Shown: positions 46,641 to 56,309 of the stretch, piece after piece
How positions within the stretch are numbered: position 1 is the stretch's first letter
Layout of the letters: each line of letters opens with the position of its first letter
From: Sutcliffiella halmapala
Lineage (GTDB): Bacteria > Bacillota > Bacilli > Bacillales > Bacillaceae_I
NCBI RefSeq assembly: GCF_002019665.1
Contig: NZ_KV917375.1
Span: 3,142,702 to 3,206,701, forward strand
Direction: 5' to 3'
DNA: 64,000 bases
The notes under the pieces: model-generated
The model's input: only the letters and a program-made list of their open reading frames with translations
What the model was told of the DNA's origin: nothing
Database searches by the model: none
Program-made: the position numbers and the translations under genes

Positions 46641-47714
46641 CTATTCCGTTATTCCAGTTCCTATAATTCTTACGTCAGTAGAAACATCTATTTTCACATT
46701 CGGATATTGTCCTTCCCATTTCTTCATATCAAATCCCCTTTTCCTCGATTTCGCTTCATAACCAAAACCAATAGGATCAATATTATTTTTTTGAAATGAA
46801 TTTATTAAAGCTAGCGAACTGTTTGTAATATTGTCTTCAAAATGCTTTTGAAATTCTTCTATCTTCTTTTGATCCACTTTCTTTCCTGAGTATTCCAATA
46901 TAAGACCATCCACCTTAAGTGTAAGAAAAAAATGTGGTTCCCCATTATTCCATTCAATTCTTAACTTTCTCTTCGTCTTTATACTTAGCATCGAAACATA
47001 GTCATCTTTATTTGGAATTTTAATAGCCAGTGAGCCATCAGTATGTTCATCAACTAATAACTTAAAGTAAAATAGCTGATCATTTGGAATAACCTCGGAT
47101 AGTTTTCCTTCTTTGATTACTCCAACTCCTTGAATGCCCACCTTGTTATCTACTTCTTTTATTATTGGTAAGTTGGGGTCCTTTCCTTTTTGATAATAAT
47201 CAGAAAGAAAGATATGCATATTGGTAGCAGGTACATCACGAAGATCCATATTATGTTTAAATAAATTTAATAAATAACTTCCTGTCCCCTCATTGCCATA
47301 ATCATTTTCTAACATGCTTTTCACTTTGCCATCCACTATTGCTAAATATAAGCCAGTCCCAATACTTGAATCTCTTTCAAGCGCATCAACTAGCTTAATG
47401 ATGCCTTTTTCAGCCAACTCTTTATTAAACAGGACTACCTCTAAGCTACCATTTACGATAGGAGCTGATGATTCTTTTTGCAACATCCGTAATAGATCTT
47501 TGTTTAAATTGGCTACTCCGGAGAAAGTTTCATTCGCAATGGTTTGGTCAGCACGATAAACAGGTACTAAGAGGGTACCCATTACCATATCTCCTTCAAT
47601 AAAATCATACCCTTCCACACTTTCAATATTAATGTCATCCACAATTTTCTTCTCTAAACATCCTGAAAGAAGCACACAACAACTGAATATCATCATCCAT
47701 TTACGAAGTAGCAT
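46641..47714 (-). CDS. Ger(x)C family germination lipoprotein
   Basis: 357 residues. A lipobox is clear at LLSGC near residue 18, so it is exported and lipid-anchored. The body matches the GerAC/GerBC C-subunit family. It overlaps the permease gene by 14 bases, and is the last gene of the germinant receptor operon. It should sit at the outer face of the inner spore membrane. Confidence 0.87.
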   Translation of the reverse strand: MLLRKWMMIFSCCVLLSGCLEKKIVDDINIESVEGYDFIEGDMVMGTLLVPVYRADQTIANETFSGVANLNKDLLRMLQKESSAPIVNGSLEVVLFNKELAEKGIIKLVDALERDSSIGTGLYLAIVDGKVKSMLENDYGNEGTGSYLLNLFKHNMDLRDVPATNMHIFLSDYYQKGKDPNLPIIKEVDNKVGIQGVGVIKEGKLSEVIPNDQLFYFKLLVDEHTDGSLAIKIPNKDDYVSMLSIKTKRKLRIEWNNGEPHFFLTLKVDGLILEYSGKKVDQKKIEEFQKHFEDNITNSSLALINSFQKNNIDPIGFGYEAKSRKRGFDMKKWEGQYPNVKIDVSTDVRIIGTGITE

Positions 47715-48804
47715 CTTCTTTTTTCCCCTTTCGCCAATTTGTAAAACTAACGATTAGAAATAAAAACGGTATATACACATACCCCATATAGAATCCGATA
47801 TTACCTAAATGATTATTTAATTCATTTATCAGCTTTCGGTCCTCCAAAAGTTGCATAATAATGAACACGATAATAGTAAGACCAATTAACGTCGTTTTAT
47901 GTTTTACATGAACTACTCTTTTCGCTAAACGACTAGCACACCATAAAAAAATACATACATTCGGCAGAATAATAAGACACCAGTTTGCAATTCCTATATA
48001 CTCCACTCGCTCTACAAACGGAAGTTCAATAATTTTCCAGATAGATAAAGTGGCCCAGATGTTCTTTTCTAACTTGCCTTCACTAAAATAAGCAAAAGTA
48101 ACGATCGCTAATGAAAGATAGAGCATAGTCGTCACAAATACACCAATATGGGCCCATCTTTTTGATTTATCTGGATTATTTATAAAGGGATAGAAGATAA
48201 GTAACGTTTCAAATCCGAGCATACTTAATGTCATATCTTTGCCTGAAAGCATAATTTCCTTGACAGAATGGTCAAAGATAGGGAGTAAGTTACGGAAATT
48301 TGCGTATTCTAGCGGAATAATCATGGTAAATACTAAATAAGCAGGGAGTACTGTGCCTAAAAAAGCAATTCCAGTGATGATCCTAAAACCACCTGAAATG
48401 ATATAAAAAACTAAGAGTAGAAAAAATAGCGAAAATAGCCATGTCCTGAAATCCGGAAATAACCAAACTTGAATTACTTCGATATAAGTTCTCAGTACAG
48501 TTACAGTCGTAAAAACAAAATAAATGATAAACAGCATAGTAAAAATATTACCTAGCCATTTTCCATAAGCAAATCGATGTGCATTAGCAAGATCTCCACC
48601 GCCTTTTTCACAAATCTTATACATAAAATAAATGATAATGTTAGTGAAGAAACCGAATAGAATAATTCCCATCCAAGCATCATATCCGGCAGACATTGCA
48701 ATTATTCGTTGATAGCCTAATGCCCCAACACCAAATTGTGTACCATGTATTAGGAAAAATACTAAAAAAGGGGAAATTTGAAATTTCTTTGGCTCTTTTT
48801 GCAA
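47701..48804 (-). CDS. GerAB/ArcD/ProY-family germinant receptor permease
   Basis: 367 residues with about ten membrane segments, the usual length of GerAB subunits. It shows FLIHGTQFGVGALGYQR at the start. It is thought to bind the germinant (often an amino acid) within the membrane. The gene is 22 bases from gerA and overlaps the next gene. Confidence 0.88.
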   Translation of the reverse strand: MQKEPKKFQISPFLVFFLIHGTQFGVGALGYQRIIAMSAGYDAWMGIILFGFFTNIIIYFMYKICEKGGGDLANAHRFAYGKWLGNIFTMLFIIYFVFTTVTVLRTYIEVIQVWLFPDFRTWLFSLFFLLLVFYIISGGFRIITGIAFLGTVLPAYLVFTMIIPLEYANFRNLLPIFDHSVKEIMLSGKDMTLSMLGFETLLIFYPFINNPDKSKRWAHIGVFVTTMLYLSLAIVTFAYFSEGKLEKNIWATLSIWKIIELPFVERVEYIGIANWCLIILPNVCIFLWCASRLAKRVVHVKHKTTLIGLTIIVFIIMQLLEDRKLINELNNHLGNIGFYMGYVYIPFLFLIVSFTNWRKGKKEDATS

Positions 48805-48826
48805 TGTACTGCCTCCTTTCTATTTG

Positions 48827-50356
48827 CTACTCTACATCAATATCCTTTTTCTTCCTATTGTTTTTCTTAACCATTCTATGTGGTTTCTGTGTTCGCAATT
48901 GACTAGGACGTTGTGTTTGAAAGGAAAAAGGAAAACGAAAGATTGCATCTTTCATATCCTGAACCCTTGGTGGATAAATTGGTTCTAAATACGGCCTATT
49001 TAAAGAGGTTAATCTAAGTAAATGGGCTGCTAATACACAAAAGCAAAATACAATCCCTAGTAGCCCCCAAAGCTCTGCGAATAATAGAAACGGAAATCGT
49101 AGTAAACGAATCGTATTACCCATCTTATATACTGGGGTTGTAAAGGAAGCAAGTGCTGCTAGCGCGACAATAATCAACAATACATTACTTGTTAAACCAG
49201 CCTCCACAGAAGCTGTTCCGATTACAATCCCGCCCACGATACCGATTGTTTGACCTACTTTAGTCGGAAGACGTGCTCCAGCCTCTCTAAGTAACTCAAT
49301 TGTCAGTTCAAGAAAGACAGCTTCCAATATAGGCGGAAGTGGTACCTCTCTTCTCGAAGAAATTAATGTGCTTAATAAATCCTTTGGAATTAGTTCATAG
49401 TGATAGGTTAAAACCGCCACATAAACCGGTGTGACCAAGATAGAAAATGCAACCCCGAATAAACGGATTATCCGAAAAAAAGATGATAACCAATAACTTA
49501 AATAATAATCCTCAAAGGAAGAGAAAAATTCCACAAGTGTTGTGGGTCCAATGAGGCCGTGGGGAGAACCGTCAACCATGATGACGACTTTTCCCTCTGT
49601 TAAAGCAGACGCGACTCGATCGGGTCTTTCTGTATCTAAAAGTAACGGAAAGACTGTATGTTCATTATCAGAAATTAATTGTGAAATATAAGAACTATCA
49701 TTGATATGATCAAATTGTACTTCGTCCAGTCTTTCCCTCACGGTAGCTACATTATCTTTATTGACAATCCCCTCCATATACAAGATTGCAATTCTTGTCC
49801 TAGAAATGGTACCCAATTCTTTTTGCTCTACGGTCAACATTGGTGTTTTTAGCCTTCTTCTTATTAAATTCATATTTGAATCGACGTTTTCTACAAAGGA
49901 TTCTTTAGGACCAATAACACTGAATTCTACTTCTGGTAGAGAAACTGAACGAGTTTGAACAAATTCAGAACGTACTAGTATTCCTTTATGATCATTTCCA
50001 TGAATTTGAATAAACAAGAATCCTGAAAGTAGCTTCTCTCTAATTTCATTTGGATCTGAAGAGATGGTTAACACTTCTATAGGCAGAATATCTTTTAAAT
50101 CTTCTAATGTATTCCATGGCCTAGTCGAGATTGTATGTAAGATATCTCTATGCAAGAGATTCGTATCAATTAGCGTGTAATAGTAGTTCACCCAAACTTT
50201 TTTGCTACCATCATCTGTCCGATTTACAAATCTCAAAAAATCCGCTGACTTTTCCATTTGCATTAAAAGCTCAAGAACCGTTAAACTTTCTACTTTACCC
50301 GAATCAGATTTAGATTTTGAATTAGATTTAAATAAACTCTTCAAGAAATTTTTCAA
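48827..50356 (-). CDS. GerA family germination protein (A subunit)
   Basis: 509 residues, with a TTG start at 50356 (GGAGGAGGA six bases upstream). The N-terminal cytoplasmic domain carries ISRTRIAILYMEGIVNK and VMVDGSPHGLIGPTT; the C-terminal half has four to five membrane segments (FRIIRLFGVAFSILVTPVYV..., TVGIVGGIVIG). It is the A subunit of a tripartite nutrient receptor. Which germinant it recognises cannot be told. No adjacent D subunit gene. Confidence 0.92.
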   Translation of the reverse strand: MKNFLKSLFKSNSKSKSDSGKVESLTVLELLMQMEKSADFLRFVNRTDDGSKKVWVNYYYTLIDTNLLHRDILHTISTRPWNTLEDLKDILPIEVLTISSDPNEIREKLLSGFLFIQIHGNDHKGILVRSEFVQTRSVSLPEVEFSVIGPKESFVENVDSNMNLIRRRLKTPMLTVEQKELGTISRTRIAILYMEGIVNKDNVATVRERLDEVQFDHINDSSYISQLISDNEHTVFPLLLDTERPDRVASALTEGKVVIMVDGSPHGLIGPTTLVEFFSSFEDYYLSYWLSSFFRIIRLFGVAFSILVTPVYVAVLTYHYELIPKDLLSTLISSRREVPLPPILEAVFLELTIELLREAGARLPTKVGQTIGIVGGIVIGTASVEAGLTSNVLLIIVALAALASFTTPVYKMGNTIRLLRFPFLLFAELWGLLGIVFCFCVLAAHLLRLTSLNRPYLEPIYPPRVQDMKDAIFRFPFSFQTQRPSQLRTQKPHRMVKKNNRKKKDIDVE

Positions 50357-50518
50357 TCCAAATCCTCCTCCATCGATTCTGAAGATATTTCCGCTTCTTT
50401 ATTTTTCCTAGAATATTGATGAATATACAATTAGTTCCTTAATACTAATCAAATAAGACAAATGTTTGAAAAAAAACATCGCCTGAACTTAATACAAAAC
50501 ATCATCTTCAACAAAAAA

Positions 50519-50539
50519 AGAGCCCTGTTAAGGACTCTT
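50519..50539 (-). terminator. Terminator after the YolD-like gene
   Basis: Stem AAGAGTCC with GGGCTCTT, then seven T on the minus strand. Confidence 0.75.
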
Positions 50540-50550
50540 CAGAATAAAAT

Positions 50551-50877
50551 CTATCTATATGGTCTTCTTATAATCTCCACTACATCAAAAATTCTAATAT
50601 GATAAGTATTTTTATCTAAATCTTTTATCGTTAACTTATTTGCTTTATAACGGAAAGATTGAATGCGTCCGGTTATCTGAATGACATCTCCCTCAAACCA
50701 GATAGACATCTTTATAGTTTCCTTTGCCATATAAATATGACGAAGTAGTTTCTTTATGTACTGAATATCTGGAACATTCTCCGGAAAAAGTAAAAACCCT
50801 TGAACCGTTTGTTCCTGTTCATTTTTCCATAGATACATGGATTGATTAGTTAGCTTATCCTCTTTTTTATATTCCAT
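50551..50877 (-). CDS. YolD-like protein
   Basis: 108 residues. The C-terminal half (FEGDVIQITGRIQSFRYKANKLTIKD... RIFDVVEI) follows the YolD-like pattern, a beta-rich domain often encoded beside UmuC-type polymerases. No polymerase gene is present here. AAAGGGG precedes ATG. The N-terminal half is weakly conserved. Function unclear. Confidence 0.6.
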   Translation of the reverse strand: MEYKKEDKLTNQSMYLWKNEQEQTVQGFLLFPENVPDIQYIKKLLRHIYMAKETIKMSIWFEGDVIQITGRIQSFRYKANKLTIKDLDKNTYHIRIFDVVEIIRRPYR

Positions 50878-51243
50878 GGTAATTACCCCTTTATTATAAA
50901 TTCTTCCTGACTAGCTATAGGTAACCTCCATATGCCTCATAATCCAATTTGGAATATAATTCTTTCCATATTACAGAAACCAACCATAATGCGAAGTGAC
51001 AAACAGATACAAACATTTTACATGCATACCGGGGAACTAAGAAAATCTAGTTTTTCTAAATGAAACAAATTCAAAAAAGATGTGAGACCAAATTACTCTA
51101 ATAATTAATCATACCATTCATTTACTTCCTATGCATATTCCTGTGATCGTGGAAAATTACTAAACTCTTCAAAAAAGAAATAAAAAGAGAGACAAAATGT
51201 GACTTCAAATACCTTTGCATACTGATCATTGCCTTTTGCTACG

Positions 51244-51375
51244 ATTTATATTCAAAAAAATCTTGAAGTCTATACTCAAAATCTTACAGAAAATCAAAGG
51301 AAATGGCTAGTAGAATGTTTTATAAATAACAAGAAAATAGAGGAAATCACGTGGGTTGTAGGTGTTATAGCTTGA
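51244..51375 (+). pseudogene. Possible remnant of a sigma/HTH-type protein
   Basis: A 43-codon open stretch without start or ribosome binding site contains NLTENQRKWLVECFINNKKI. This resembles region 4 of small phage-like sigma factors (LT-x-x-QR-x-WL ... EI-x-x-x-x-GV). In-frame stops lie just before it. The resemblance is short and may be chance. Confidence 0.3.
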
Positions 51376-51433
51376 ACAGTGTTCTTGCAAGGCCTCGGTG
51401 TATAGTGCAAAGTCTAAAATATAACAAAAACAA

Positions 51434-51452
51434 CGGGATTCTCTCAATCCCG
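51434..51452 (-). terminator. Terminator after the 51529-51723 gene
   Basis: Stem CGGGATT/AATCCCG, then GTTGTTTTTGTT on the minus strand. Confidence 0.6.
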
Positions 51453-51528
51453 CTGTTCTTTATTTATAGACTCTGTTAAACACTGCTGTACTTAAACCGA
51501 ACCTAATTTTAAAGCAAGAGAACAAGTT

Positions 51529-51723
51529 TCAACTGCGTGCTTCTTTCATATATTGATAAATGACTTCTCCATTATGTCTGGCTACGCCTCGAAAGTGCTT
51601 AAAGTCATCTCTAGATACCAAAACTTTTCGAAATTCCATAAAGTCCTCTTTCGTTACTAAATATTGCTGCAGTTCACCATTCTTTAGTTTATCTAGAATT
51701 TCTGCTGCTAATGTCTCATTCAT
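51529..51723 (-). CDS. Hypothetical small protein, 64 residues
   Basis: A short hydrophilic protein (MNETLAAEILDKLKNGELQQ...), mostly helical, with the stretch EDFMEFRKVLVSRDDFKHF. GAATGAGGTG precedes ATG at good distance. I do not recognise the family. It could be a small regulator. Confidence 0.55.
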   Translation of the reverse strand: MNETLAAEILDKLKNGELQQYLVTKEDFMEFRKVLVSRDDFKHFRGVARHNGEVIYQYMKEARS

Positions 51724-52116
51724 AAGTTACACCTCATTCCATTACTCGTCCATTCACTCTTATAATAATAGTATTACTTCAGAAATAAAGCCATTTGAAA
51801 AGAAAAAAACCCTCCTTTTTTAGAGAAGGGATTCCATGGGGGATAAGGAATAAAATGATTAGAGTAAATTTGCTTCTTGCAAATCTATACTCAATATAAG
51901 TTATGCCTAAGAGGTATAAGTTGTTACACAATAACTTATCTACTACAGTTTTGAATTAAAAGAAAATTTAGAAAAAACAACTTTAAACTATTTACGTTTT
52001 AATAAAAATAATGCAAAATGTATATAATTACTTTTTAAATTTCCATTCTTTGTATCCACCATAAATACCATTAGCTCTTATGCTTAATGGATCAATATCA
52101 TTTAAGGAGAGAAAAG
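51724..52116. other. Divergent intergenic region without a recognised gene
   Basis: AT-rich. A hairpin near 51806-51832 (CCCTTCTC...AAGGAGGG on the minus strand, then T run) looks like a terminator but has no matching upstream gene. Otherwise nothing is seen except the ribosome binding site of 52117. Confidence 0.45.
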
Positions 52117-52299
52117 ATGAAAAAAGCAGAAGTAGGGAATATAATTGAATTTAAAGAAGGTCTACAGGGTATAGTCGAAAAGGTAAATGAAAACTCAGTC
52201 ATAGTGGATTTGACGTATATGAATAATTATCGTGATTTAGAATTAGAACAGAGAACTGTCGTCAACCATAAGAACTATAAAGTAGTTAAACATTATTAA
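52117..52299 (+). CDS. ykvS: YkvS-like protein (DUF2187)
   Basis: 60 residues. It follows the YkvS/DUF2187 pattern closely: MKKAEVGNIIEFKEGLQGIV, then VDLTYM and RTVVNHKNYKVV. This is a small KOW/SH3-like fold of unknown function. I start at ATG 52117 with AAGGAGAG five bases upstream; an upstream ATG at 52087 lacks one. Confidence 0.85.
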   Translation: MKKAEVGNIIEFKEGLQGIVEKVNENSVIVDLTYMNNYRDLELEQRTVVNHKNYKVVKHY

Positions 52300-52330
52300 A
52301 CGGACTTAGATATACCAAGTAATAAAACAA

Positions 52331-52362
52331 GGGAAGCCTGCTTTGGATTTAAACAGCTTCCC
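52331..52362. terminator. Bidirectional terminator
   Basis: Arms GGGAAGC and GCTTCCC with a long loop, between converging genes. Confidence 0.6.
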
Positions 52363-52394
52363 TATTCCTGAATTCTATATTCTTTTTGCCCCAC

Positions 52395-52709
52395 TTAACC
52401 CAATTCCTCCTCCAAAATATCAAGCACAACTGCACAACTATCTTTATCTAGCTTAACGCTAAAATGAGTTTCTTCACTAATATTTAAATTTCTTCTGATT
52501 TCAACAGGGATATTTACCTTCCCATTGTTTGATACGACAGATTCATTATAGACATGGTCATCGTCTATTGGCTTCATCACTAATCCAAGAGGTTTTTCCA
52601 TTATCATTAAGACATCGCCATCGGAAATTTCTAGTTGCTCTCTAATTATTTTGGGAATGGTTAAATGTCCAGATTTTCGAATTCGCCTAAGTTCATTATA
52701 ATGACACAT
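52395..52709 (-). CDS. Two-domain AbrB/SpoVT-type regulator
   Basis: 104 residues. I start at ATG 52709 (AGGAGTG upstream). Two swapped-hairpin AbrB folds are visible: RRIRKSGHLTIPKIIREQLE at about 8-27, and VVSNNGKVNIPVEIRRNLN at about 58-76. Each would normally occur once per chain and dimerise, so this protein probably folds as a pseudo-dimer or tetramer. It should bind AT-rich DNA. Targets unknown. Confidence 0.78.
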   Translation of the reverse strand: MCHYNELRRIRKSGHLTIPKIIREQLEISDGDVLMIMEKPLGLVMKPIDDDHVYNESVVSNNGKVNIPVEIRRNLNISEETHFSVKLDKDSCAVVLDILEEELG

Positions 52710-52789
52710 AGTGGACACTCCTATTTTTTTAAATATATTCCCTTTAACTACAAAAAGAAAACGATATTTACCAAAACAAAAAATCACTC

Positions 52790-53458
52790 CTAAATACTCC
52801 CTATTTTCTGAATTAGGTTTGACTCTACAATATGGACACCAGATCTACTTTTTTTCATAAAGGCTATCATCGCCTTTGCAACTGTCTTACCTTCTATTGA
52901 TTGATACTTTTCCAGTCTTCCTTTCAATAGAGGTTGTATCATTTTCCCTAGCAATTCTCCCACTTTTTCACCTGTTCGAACTTCTTCACGTTCTCCAAGT
53001 AATAAGGAAGGTCGAAATAAATATGTAGCAGATATATCGACTTCAGCAACAGCTTCTTCCATTTTCCCCTTTACTTGATTATAAAAAAACCTTGATTTCG
53101 AATTGGACCCTATTGCAGATACAACAGCTAGTTTCTTCACTCCTTGTTCCTTTGCTATGTGTGTTGCTTCTACTCCATAATCATAATCAACTTTTTTAAA
53201 ATTAGCTTTTGATCCAGCTTTTTTCCTCGTCGTTCCTAAACAGATATACATTTCGTCTACTTGAAAATACTCACGAAAATTAACTAGATCATCAAAATCC
53301 ACAACTACTTCCTGCAACTTTAAATGCTCCTTGTTTGTTGGTTTCCTTACCAGAACAGTTATCCTTTTGTAATCTGGATTTTTCAGAAGTTGTTCTGTTA
53401 GGTGGCTGCCTATTAATCCAGACGATCCCAAAATTAGTGCGGTTCTCCCATTATCCAT
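52790..53458 (-). CDS. NAD(P)-binding oxidoreductase, HTATIP2-like
   Basis: 222 residues. A Rossmann start (ALILGSSGLIGSHL) is followed by YICLGTTRKKAGS and VSAIGSNSKS, the hallmarks of the HTATIP2/YraR-like atypical SDR group. The tyrosine sits in SRFFYNQVKGKME, so the YxxxK pair is present. Substrate unknown. GAGGAGAG precedes ATG. Confidence 0.75.
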   Translation of the reverse strand: MDNGRTALILGSSGLIGSHLTEQLLKNPDYKRITVLVRKPTNKEHLKLQEVVVDFDDLVNFREYFQVDEMYICLGTTRKKAGSKANFKKVDYDYGVEATHIAKEQGVKKLAVVSAIGSNSKSRFFYNQVKGKMEEAVAEVDISATYLFRPSLLLGEREEVRTGEKVGELLGKMIQPLLKGRLEKYQSIEGKTVAKAMIAFMKKSRSGVHIVESNLIQKIGSI

Positions 53459-53524
53459 CCTAGTCTCTCCTCTTCTCTTTGTTACTATCTTTATATCAAA
53501 TCTTTGTCTCTTCTACAAATAATA

Positions 53525-54532
53525 TTATTTATCTGATAAACGATTCCTGTCTGCTGTGGTAGGTGGCTTTTCCAACCAACGATGCTTAACCATTAAATCC
53601 GCACCTTCTTTTGCAAGTAATGCTGTTTCTGCTGATAATTTCTCATATTTAATTACAAGATCACTTCTTTGACTTGCTGCAGCTGATGTTGCATAGTTAC
53701 CTATCCCTGCTGCTGTCATTACACTAATATGAAGCATCATTAATTTATCAGAAAAAGGAGCAATGGTGGAAGCAGAAATTGAAAAATCAGATGACATTGG
53801 AGCTTGTACATCCTCTTTTATCAACGCATTAAAAAAAGTGCCAATATGATTCTTTGCTAATTGTTTTCCTTTTTTCATGAATTCCCTAACTTCTTCATCC
53901 ATTGCAGTTTGTGAAAAAGCGGTGCACAGCATCATCCCTATTTGATTTGTTTCAATATTCATACTTAAATGTGCCACTTCAATTGTATTTAACGTTCTTT
54001 TATAAACAAATGGATTGATTCCGCTAAAATATTTTGTGCTATCAATCATTTCAGTCTTATGAGATATAGCAGTGAATGGCTTTTTGATAAATAATCCTTT
54101 TTCTAACATTAGATCTGTTGCATCTTGGAAAATATCCATCGTTCTCTTTAAAAATCCATAATACATATTTCGGATATCTTTTCTAGATACAGAGGCCAAG
54201 CAACCACCGTATGTAACTAAACCAATTCTGGCCATTTGTAAAACATACGATAATTTGAATGTATCAGAAAATAGTCTAGGTGCCTGTAAATTCACATCGT
54301 TTTCTGAAAAGCCAATAGGTAATGAAACTTGTTCCTTCCAGAAAACATGTTTTAATTCTTCTTCATTATTAGATGCAATTTCATATGCTTGTACAATCAG
54401 CTTCCTTATTTCAGTATCTTCCACGTATTCTAAAAAAAATCTTAATACATATACAGACATTGAATTATTTATGTATAACGTCCAGAGCGTGCTAATTTCC
54501 GCACATGATAATTTCATCGATTCATTAGACAT
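53525..54532 (-). CDS. DUF3231 protein
   Basis: 335 residues. The protein has two homologous halves of about 165 residues, each a predicted helical bundle, the known layout of DUF3231 (ferritin-like, associated with spores in Bacillus). The C-terminus is soluble. AGGAGGAG precedes ATG. It is transcribed alone. Function unknown. Confidence 0.75.
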   Translation of the reverse strand: MSNESMKLSCAEISTLWTLYINNSMSVYVLRFFLEYVEDTEIRKLIVQAYEIASNNEEELKHVFWKEQVSLPIGFSENDVNLQAPRLFSDTFKLSYVLQMARIGLVTYGGCLASVSRKDIRNMYYGFLKRTMDIFQDATDLMLEKGLFIKKPFTAISHKTEMIDSTKYFSGINPFVYKRTLNTIEVAHLSMNIETNQIGMMLCTAFSQTAMDEEVREFMKKGKQLAKNHIGTFFNALIKEDVQAPMSSDFSISASTIAPFSDKLMMLHISVMTAAGIGNYATSAAASQRSDLVIKYEKLSAETALLAKEGADLMVKHRWLEKPPTTADRNRLSDK

Positions 54533-54595
54533 TAAGTCTCCTCCTTCTTTTCCCTATGTATTATTTTCAACTTCGGGATTTTTTAGTAAAAAAAA

Positions 54596-54616
54596 GACAC
54601 AACTTTACGTTGTGTC
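54596..54616 (-). terminator. Terminator after queF
   Basis: Stem GACACAAC/GTTGTGTC with a short loop, then a long T run on the minus strand. Confidence 0.85.
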
Positions 54617-54622
54617 CAAAAA

Positions 54623-55120
54623 TTATCTATTATCAATAGTCTCGGGGTATAGGTCATGATTCATTAGACGATATTGCGCCATTTCCTCATATTTTGTTCC
54701 TGGTTTTCCATAATTCGTGTAAGGATCAATGGAAATTCCACCACGTGGCGTAAATTTACCCCAGACTTCAATATAGCGAGGGTCCATTAATTTGATTAAA
54801 TCGTTCATAATGATGTTCATACAGTCTTCATGAAAATCACCATGATTACGGAAGCTAAATAAGTATAGCTTTAGCGATTTGCTTTCTACCATAAGCTCGC
54901 CCGGGATATAACTAATGTAAATGGTTGCAAAATCTGGTTGGTTTGTCTTTGGGCATAGACTTGTAAATTCTGGGCAATTGAACTTTACAAAGTAATCTCT
55001 GTTTGGATGTTTATTCTCGAATGTTTCTAACACATCTGGAGAATAATTAAATAGGTAGCTTGTACCTTGGTTGCCAAGTAAAGTTACCCCTTCTAGTTCA
55101 TGATCTTTTCTTCCTGACAT
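54623..55120 (-). CDS. queF: QueF, NADPH-dependent preQ0 reductase
   Basis: 165 residues, the unimodular short QueF. The catalytic cysteine is C56 in [13 protein letters not shown] and the QueF motif [20 protein letters not shown] is intact. It reduces 7-cyano-7-deazaguanine (preQ0) to preQ1 with NADPH. It is the last gene of queCDEF and follows queE by 27 bases. Confidence 0.96.
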   Translation of the reverse strand: MSGRKDHELEGVTLLGNQGTSYLFNYSPDVLETFENKHPNRDYFVKFNCPEFTSLCPKTNQPDFATIYISYIPGELMVESKSLKLYLFSFRNHGDFHEDCMNIIMNDLIKLMDPRYIEVWGKFTPRGGISIDPYTNYGKPGTKYEEMAQYRLMNHDLYPETIDNR

Positions 55121-55147
55121 TTATAACACTCCTTTAAGAATAATAGG

Positions 55148-55867
55148 TTAAACTCCTCTTTTATTTCCCCAGACTAACGTGTGAAGTTGTGGCAAAACCC
55201 GTACATTGTTCAGCTCACAATCTTTCATTACCTCATCTATTAGCCATTCATATTGAGTAAGTAGTTTACTTACAAGGTTATCGTTGTTCGCTGTTACTGT
55301 ATCCTCATTCCCAACCTGAACATAGAATGCGATATGCGGATAGCGCTGATGTACTTTTTTTGCATAGGCTAAATCTTCTTTGTTAAACACTACAACTTTC
55401 AAAGATACTTTCGATTGGTTTACTTTTTGTAAAAGATTATCTAGAATCACAAAATCTGTTTGCATTAATGAACTTGGAGGTTTTGGGGAAATAGTTAAAT
55501 CATCAATATCTACTAGCCATTCCTGCCATTTGCTTCCTTGCGTTTCTAGTGCAACTTTTATGCCATTTTCGTGTAGAAGTGTTACGAGCTGTCCCATATT
55601 TTTTAATAACGCTGGATTTCCACCAGATATGGTTACATGGTTAAAAGCATTTCCACCAGTTTCCTTTAGTTGACTCCAAACCTCCTCAGGAGACAAGAGC
55701 TGTATATCATCTTTCGCACTTCCATCCCAAGTAAAAGCAGAATCACACCAAGAACATTGATAATCACATCCTGCAGTACGTACGAACATCGTTTTTTGCC
55801 CAATGACCATCCCTTCTCCTTGAATGGTTGGTCCGAAAATTTCTAACACTGGAAGTTTTGTACTCAT
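55148..55867 (-). CDS. queE: QueE, 7-carboxy-7-deazaguanine synthase
   Basis: 239 residues. I start at ATG 55867 with AAGGGGAA upstream. The radical SAM motif is C-x3-C-x2-C in GCDYQCSWCDSAF, and GPTIQGEGM and ISGGNPAL are present. It rearranges 6-carboxytetrahydropterin to CDG, using S-adenosylmethionine and a 4Fe-4S cluster. It begins one base after the queD stop. Confidence 0.95.
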   Translation of the reverse strand: MSTKLPVLEIFGPTIQGEGMVIGQKTMFVRTAGCDYQCSWCDSAFTWDGSAKDDIQLLSPEEVWSQLKETGGNAFNHVTISGGNPALLKNMGQLVTLLHENGIKVALETQGSKWQEWLVDIDDLTISPKPPSSLMQTDFVILDNLLQKVNQSKVSLKVVVFNKEDLAYAKKVHQRYPHIAFYVQVGNEDTVTANNDNLVSKLLTQYEWLIDEVMKDCELNNVRVLPQLHTLVWGNKRGV

Positions 55868-55868
55868 T

Positions 55869-56309
55869 TTAATTCTTATTCCCCTTCTTCGGACGATACA
55901 CGACATAACTAGTTGGTGTTTCTCTCACAAACAGTTGCAGACATGTCGGCTTATTAGGAAGGGTTCTTAAATGATTTTCAATGGATTCCCACATTATTCT
56001 TGCAACTACCTCAGTGGTAGGGAAAAAATTGGGATTTGTCGCATCAAATACATCCTCATGATCATTTAAAATAGTATGATCAAATTTATCATGTAAAATT
56101 GTCTTTAACACTTTAAAATTCACTAGAAAACCTGCCTCATCAAGGTCATCACCCGCAACCGTTACATTGACAAAGTACGTATGACCATGTACTTGTTTGC
56201 ATTTTCCAGCAGCATCAGATGGGATATAGTGAGCAGCAGCAATATGCATATCTTTATTTAATTCATATTGATAATCATGTGAAACTTGGGGATACATTTG
56301 TTGCATCAT
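55869..56309 (-). CDS. queD: QueD, 6-carboxytetrahydropterin synthase
   Basis: 146 residues. Zinc ligands are in HIAAAHYIP and HGHTYFV, and the catalytic cysteine in KCKQVHGH. It converts 7,8-dihydroneopterin triphosphate to CPH4. It overlaps queC by four bases. Confidence 0.95.
   Translation of the reverse strand: MMQQMYPQVSHDYQYELNKDMHIAAAHYIPSDAAGKCKQVHGHTYFVNVTVAGDDLDEAGFLVNFKVLKTILHDKFDHTILNDHEDVFDATNPNFFPTTEVVARIMWESIENHLRTLPNKPTCLQLFVRETPTSYVVYRPKKGNKN

Larger units (their letters stand above)
50878..51528. other. Largely empty intergenic region with one gene remnant
   Basis: 651 AT-rich bases. They contain a decayed coding fragment at 51244-51375 and the terminator of the 51529-51723 gene (51434-51452). 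No intact ORF with a ribosome binding site. Confidence 0.5.
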
